Shown here: positions 5,200 through 7,419 of the stretch, piece after piece
How positions within the stretch are numbered: the stretch's first letter is position 1
Layout: each line of letters begins with the position of its first letter
Source: Candidatus Zixiibacteriota bacterium
Lineage (GTDB): Bacteria > Zixibacteria > MSB-5A5 > WJJR01
Length of the DNA stretch: 7,419 nucleotides
Direction: 5' to 3'
NCBI GenBank assembly: GCA_020058315.1
Contig: JAGVEK010000368.1
Span: 1-7,419, forward strand
Translations under genes and position numbers: made by a program
The notes under the pieces: model-generated
What the model was told of the DNA's origin: nothing
Database searches by the model: none
Seen by the model: the letters and a program-made list of their open reading frames with translations, nothing else

Positions 5200-6033
5200 A
5201 TGAGGTACACGACAGTAAATCGCGGCGACGGCTTTGGCTCGTGGAATCCGGGCGCGTTTCCGCCTGCGATCAAAGCTCTGCTCTGGGCTAACGGCGGCGT
5301 GTTCCTGCTTCAGATGTTCTTGAGGGCGCCCTTGGTTCATTACTTCGGACTCACGCCCGGGATGGTCAAAGGTGGCGCGGTCTGGCAGTTGTTCACCTAC
5401 ATGTTTTTGCACGGGGATTTCTTTCACATCCTCTTTAACATGCTGGCACTCTGGATGTTTGGCCGCGACATCGAGGATGTGTGGGGGACACGGGCTTTCC
5501 TCAAGTACTACCTTATCTGCGGAGTTGGCGCCGGTCTCGTTACGACCATCGTGCTCTGGGGCAGCGCGGTTCCGACTATTGGTGCCTCAGGGGCGATCTT
5601 CGGCGTCCTCTTGGCCTTTGGCATGCTCTGGCCCAACCGCACCATCTACCTGTGGTTTTTTGTTCCGATCAAGGCCAAGTACATGGTGATTCTCTTTGGC
5701 CTGCTGGAACTGTTTGCATCCTTCCGTTTCACGGCCGATGGCGTCGGGCATTTCACCCATTTGGGCGGACTCGCCGTCGGATTCCTGTATTTGAAGATGG
5801 GAGACCGGCCGCTGCGCTTTCCGCGTCCGCTCGCCTTTGTCGGTGCCTGGCGCGGCAGGCGCAAGGCTCGGCGCCTCAAGCGGCAATGGGAGGACCAGCG
5901 GGCTCTCATGGAAGCCGTGGATCGCGTTCTCGACCGGATCAACGAAGTTGGCTATGACCAATTGACCGGCGAAGAGAAGGCGATTCTGGAACGAGGGTCG
6001 GAGAAATTGTCGACCGAAAAGAGCAAGAGATAG
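5200..6033 (+). CDS. Rhomboid-family intramembrane serine protease
   Basis: Rhomboids cleave membrane proteins within or near their transmembrane segments. From ATG 5200 the product has 277 residues. Membrane segments are visible at about 23-41, 61-86, 102-120, 127-143, 150-175 and 184-199. The catalytic Ser130 sits in GASGAIFG (128-135), and the partner His187 in THLGGLAVG (186-194) of the last segment. HGDFFHILFN (71-80) gives the His and Asn of the second segment that form the oxyanion region. The enzyme should be active. The cytosolic tail (about 201-277) starts with a basic stretch (RGRRKARRLKR, 218-228) and ends with a helical segment containing GYDQLTGEEKAIL (251-263), a short C-terminal module I recall from FCB-group rhomboids. 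In-frame TTG 5188 with AGGGG before it would add four residues and is a real alternative. The substrate is unknown. Confidence 0.93.
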   Translation: MRYTTVNRGDGFGSWNPGAFPPAIKALLWANGGVFLLQMFLRAPLVHYFGLTPGMVKGGAVWQLFTYMFLHGDFFHILFNMLALWMFGRDIEDVWGTRAFLKYYLICGVGAGLVTTIVLWGSAVPTIGASGAIFGVLLAFGMLWPNRTIYLWFFVPIKAKYMVILFGLLELFASFRFTADGVGHFTHLGGLAVGFLYLKMGDRPLRFPRPLAFVGAWRGRRKARRLKRQWEDQRALMEAVDRVLDRINEVGYDQLTGEEKAILERGSEKLSTEKSKR

Positions 6034-6057
6034 GGATCGCGCCTTTCCTGTCTTGCC

Positions 6058-6063
6058 AGGAGG
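6058..6063 (+). promoter_or_regulatory. Ribosome binding site of the pseudo-receiver gene
   Basis: AGGAGG lies six bases before ATG 6070, an ideal site that fixes the start. It is 25 bases after the rhomboid stop, so the two genes probably share a transcript. Confidence 0.7.
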
Positions 6064-6069
6064 ACGACT

Positions 6070-6936
6070 ATGCTGACTGTTGCTGTGGCTGCCCGCCAGC
6101 CCAAGACGCAAAGACGCTACCGCGCCGTGCTGGGGCAGCTCGGAGTCGATTCACACTTTGTGACCGATAGCGACCTGCTGATCAAGTGCGTTAGATCGCG
6201 CCCTGTCAGTGTCGTCATCTTTGATCTTGATGACCCGCACTGGCCAGCACGGAAATGGCTGGAGGTTGCAGCGTTGGACGTCGATCTCGGCGTGATACCG
6301 ATCCTGTGGATCGGAACAGAGGTTTCGGGGTCTGATCTGCAAACCATTGAGAATTACCAGCCGGGTTTCCACCTGCCAAAGTTCCCGGATGCTAATACGC
6401 TCTTGCGCGCCATCGAGACTCTCTCAGGAGACATCCGCCAGACCGGGGAAAGGGGCCTTTCGGCAGCACAGGCTCTGGCCACACCTGCCTGGAAACCTGA
6501 AGTGGATACGATCGACGACGCGCTGAGCATTTTCGCCGATCCCGCCAGCGGGCAAGCCGGTAGTGAACTTGGACCGCCGGTCCACGATTCTGCCAGCGCA
6601 GCCGCCGTCAGCGATGCCAAACGCGAAGTCGCGGCGAATCCCGATGGAGACTACGGTGTTATTGTTGCAGAAATGACGAAGTCTGAGACTCCCACGCGTG
6701 AAGCGCGCTCTGACTCCGGGTTTATCGAGGTGGCTGCCCAGAGGAACGTTGAGAAGGGAGTCGTTCTGTCAAAGCCCCACATCGAGATCCCTGGCCGGAC
6801 CGCCCACGATGATGATACTCTTATCAACCGAATCGCAGAGGAAGTCACCGCGAGGCTGGCCGGTGAACTCCTCAAAAACCTTGATGCGACCGTCATCCGG
6901 CACGCGGTCGAAGACGCCCTTGCCCGGCGGCGGTAG
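6070..6936 (+). CDS. Protein with degenerate receiver domain, long linker and C-terminal helix; function unknown
   Basis: I do not recognise a named family for this 288-residue protein. Residues 1-120 can be read as a CheY-like receiver fold: strand TVAVAA (3-8), helix RRYRAVLGQLG (15-25), strand VSVVIFDLDDP (46-56) with Asp52 at the phospho-acceptor position, strand PILWIGTE (77-84) with Thr83, and LPKFPDANTLLRAIETL (102-118) with Lys104. The acidic pair that binds Mg at the end of the first strand is replaced by Ala7-Ala8, so classical phosphorylation looks impaired. Residues 121-245 are rich in Ala, Asp, Glu, Ser and Pro and probably disordered, with short hydrophobic islands (DDALSIF, YGVIVAEM, GFIEVAAQ). 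Residues 250-288 form a predicted amphipathic helix ending in four Arg. No DNA-binding or enzymatic output domain is seen. It probably acts by protein contacts. The gene follows the rhomboid gene by 36 bases, with AGGAGG before ATG 6070. Confidence 0.75.
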   Translation: MLTVAVAARQPKTQRRYRAVLGQLGVDSHFVTDSDLLIKCVRSRPVSVVIFDLDDPHWPARKWLEVAALDVDLGVIPILWIGTEVSGSDLQTIENYQPGFHLPKFPDANTLLRAIETLSGDIRQTGERGLSAAQALATPAWKPEVDTIDDALSIFADPASGQAGSELGPPVHDSASAAAVSDAKREVAANPDGDYGVIVAEMTKSETPTREARSDSGFIEVAAQRNVEKGVVLSKPHIEIPGRTAHDDDTLINRIAEEVTARLAGELLKNLDATVIRHAVEDALARRR

Positions 6937-7013
6937 GGCTTCGATCCTTCCGCAGACTCTCAATCCCTCGCACGATCCCAATTGCGCGTTTCCGCCATTG
7001 TGCCGATCTTTGC

Positions 7014-7044
7014 TTGACCCAGTTGTTGGTTTGAGGTGTATATC
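7014..7044 (+). promoter_or_regulatory. Possible promoter before the DsbD-like gene
   Basis: TTGACC (7014-7019) matches the -35 consensus at five of six bases. Downstream candidates are TGTATA (7037-7042, spacing 17, three of six matches) and TATATC (7039-7044, spacing 19, four of six). Either would start RNA at about the ATG at 7051 and exclude the GAGGTG site at 7033-7038, so promoter and ribosome site cannot both be used as drawn. Confidence 0.2.
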
Positions 7045-7050
7045 GAAACG

Positions 7051-7419
7051 ATGATGACGACGACGCATCCGATACCTGAGCTCCCTTTGGGGAAGAGGTT
7101 TCTGCTTTTCCCGCTGATTGCCGCTATCGTCTTCGTGGCGCACGCGGCCAGTCTCGTGCAGGCCCAGTTCGACCAGACCGGCGGGGAACCGCAGGAGATT
7201 CTCACAGCGCTGGTGTACTCGTCCTTGGAGCAGGCGCGGCCAGGTGACACGGTTTGGCTGGCCGTACAGATCGATCTGGTGCCCGGCTGGCACATCAACT
7301 CCGCCCGCCCTCTCCAGGACTTCCTGATCCCGACGAGTCTTGAACTTCATCTGCCCACTGCGCTGAAAGCCGGGGTGGTCATCTACCCCGAGGGCCGGAC
7401 CATTCCGCTCCTGAACGAC
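7051..7419 (+). CDS. Exported protein with DsbD-type N-terminal domain (3' part outside window)
   Basis: The first 123 residues are visible and the frame is open to the window end. A basic N-region (GKR, 14-16) is followed by a hydrophobic segment (17-30) and possible signal-peptidase sites after AHA (30-32) or VQA (36-38), so the protein is exported. The mature part contains ARPGDTVWLAVQIDL (62-76) and VPGWHINSARP (77-87), then IPTSLEL (93-99). This matches the immunoglobulin-like N-terminal domain of DsbD and related thiol:disulfide interchange proteins, where GWHIN/GWHIY is diagnostic. In a complete DsbD this domain precedes a membrane domain and a C-terminal thioredoxin-like domain that carry electrons from cytosolic thioredoxin to the periplasm; whether these follow cannot be seen. 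The cysteine pair of E. coli DsbD alpha is not seen in the visible part. ATG 7051 is taken as start; ATG 7054 and in-frame GTG 7036 are alternatives. GAGGTG (7033-7038) is a rather distant ribosome site, 12 bases away. Confidence 0.8.
   Translation, partial: MMTTTHPIPELPLGKRFLLFPLIAAIVFVAHAASLVQAQFDQTGGEPQEILTALVYSSLEQARPGDTVWLAVQIDLVPGWHINSARPLQDFLIPTSLELHLPTALKAGVVIYPEGRTIPLLND

Noticed and set aside
6819..6933. Similarity of the C-terminal helix of the pseudo-receiver protein to the PopZ/DUF2497 polar-organiser tail
   Set aside because: Only a general amphipathic Leu/Ala/Arg pattern is shared; the signature Trp-Leu-Asp-Pro arrangement of PopZ tails is absent, so no assignment is made.
6937..7050. 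Terminator or RNA gene in the gap after the pseudo-receiver gene
   Set aside because: No GC hairpin followed by a T run and no tRNA-like cloverleaf could be found in these 114 bases.
6769..7350. 193-codon open frame on the - strand across the pseudo-receiver end and DsbD-like start
   Set aside because: It spans two better-supported + strand genes and the gap between them, and shows no family signature.
1..7419. CRISPR array, insertion sequence, prophage or tRNA-linked island
   Set aside because: No regularly spaced repeats, terminal inverted repeats, transposase or integrase motifs, or tRNA were found; gene order is that of ordinary chromosomal operons.

Overview
The window reads as chromosomal housekeeping sequence from a moderately GC-rich bacterium. 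All ten recognisable genes lie on the + strand. No tRNA, rRNA, CRISPR array, transposase, integrase or phage gene was seen. The 3' end of what looks like a PorX-type (response regulator/PglZ) gene directly before tsaE is an arrangement I associate with the Bacteroidetes and wider FCB group. The GC-rich composition and an ordinary Shine-Dalgarno site (AGGAGG) before several genes suggest a less-studied FCB-type lineage rather than a typical Bacteroides. That placement is inference; no taxonomic marker gene is in the window.

Bases 1-2800 and on to 4125 form one compact cluster: PorX-like C-terminus, tsaE, tsaB, rimI, accD, folC. TsaE and TsaB are partners in making the t6A modification of ANN-decoding tRNAs; the catalytic subunit TsaD is not here. 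RimI is an N-terminal protein acetyltransferase. AccD is the carboxyltransferase beta subunit for malonyl-CoA synthesis. FolC is the folate synthase/polyglutamylase. From tsaE onward the genes are 4 bases apart or overlap by 1 to 4 bases (tsaB/rimI, rimI/accD, accD/folC), so they are probably co-transcribed and translationally coupled. Two GC hairpins in the proline-rich tail of accD lie just before the folC start.

A gap of about 125 bases with small hairpins and a possible promoter separates folC from a redox pair: thioredoxin (very strong ribosome binding site) and an OsmC-type peroxidase/stress protein. A second gap of 136 bases holds a perfect 11-bp direct repeat. It leads to an intact rhomboid membrane protease with a basic cytosolic tail, then to an unnamed protein with a degenerate receiver domain, a long low-complexity linker and a C-terminal helix. 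After a 114-base gap the window ends inside an exported protein with a DsbD-type N-terminal domain, which may tie to the thiol-redox theme of trxA and osmC.

I found no clear undescribed system. The item most worth a second look is the pseudo-receiver protein at 6070-6936, which keeps the phospho-acceptor-like Asp and the conserved Lys but has lost the acidic metal-binding pair. Smaller curiosities are the 11-bp repeat before the rhomboid gene, the hairpins at the accD/folC junction, and a 16-codon ORF bridging the PorX-like gene and tsaE.
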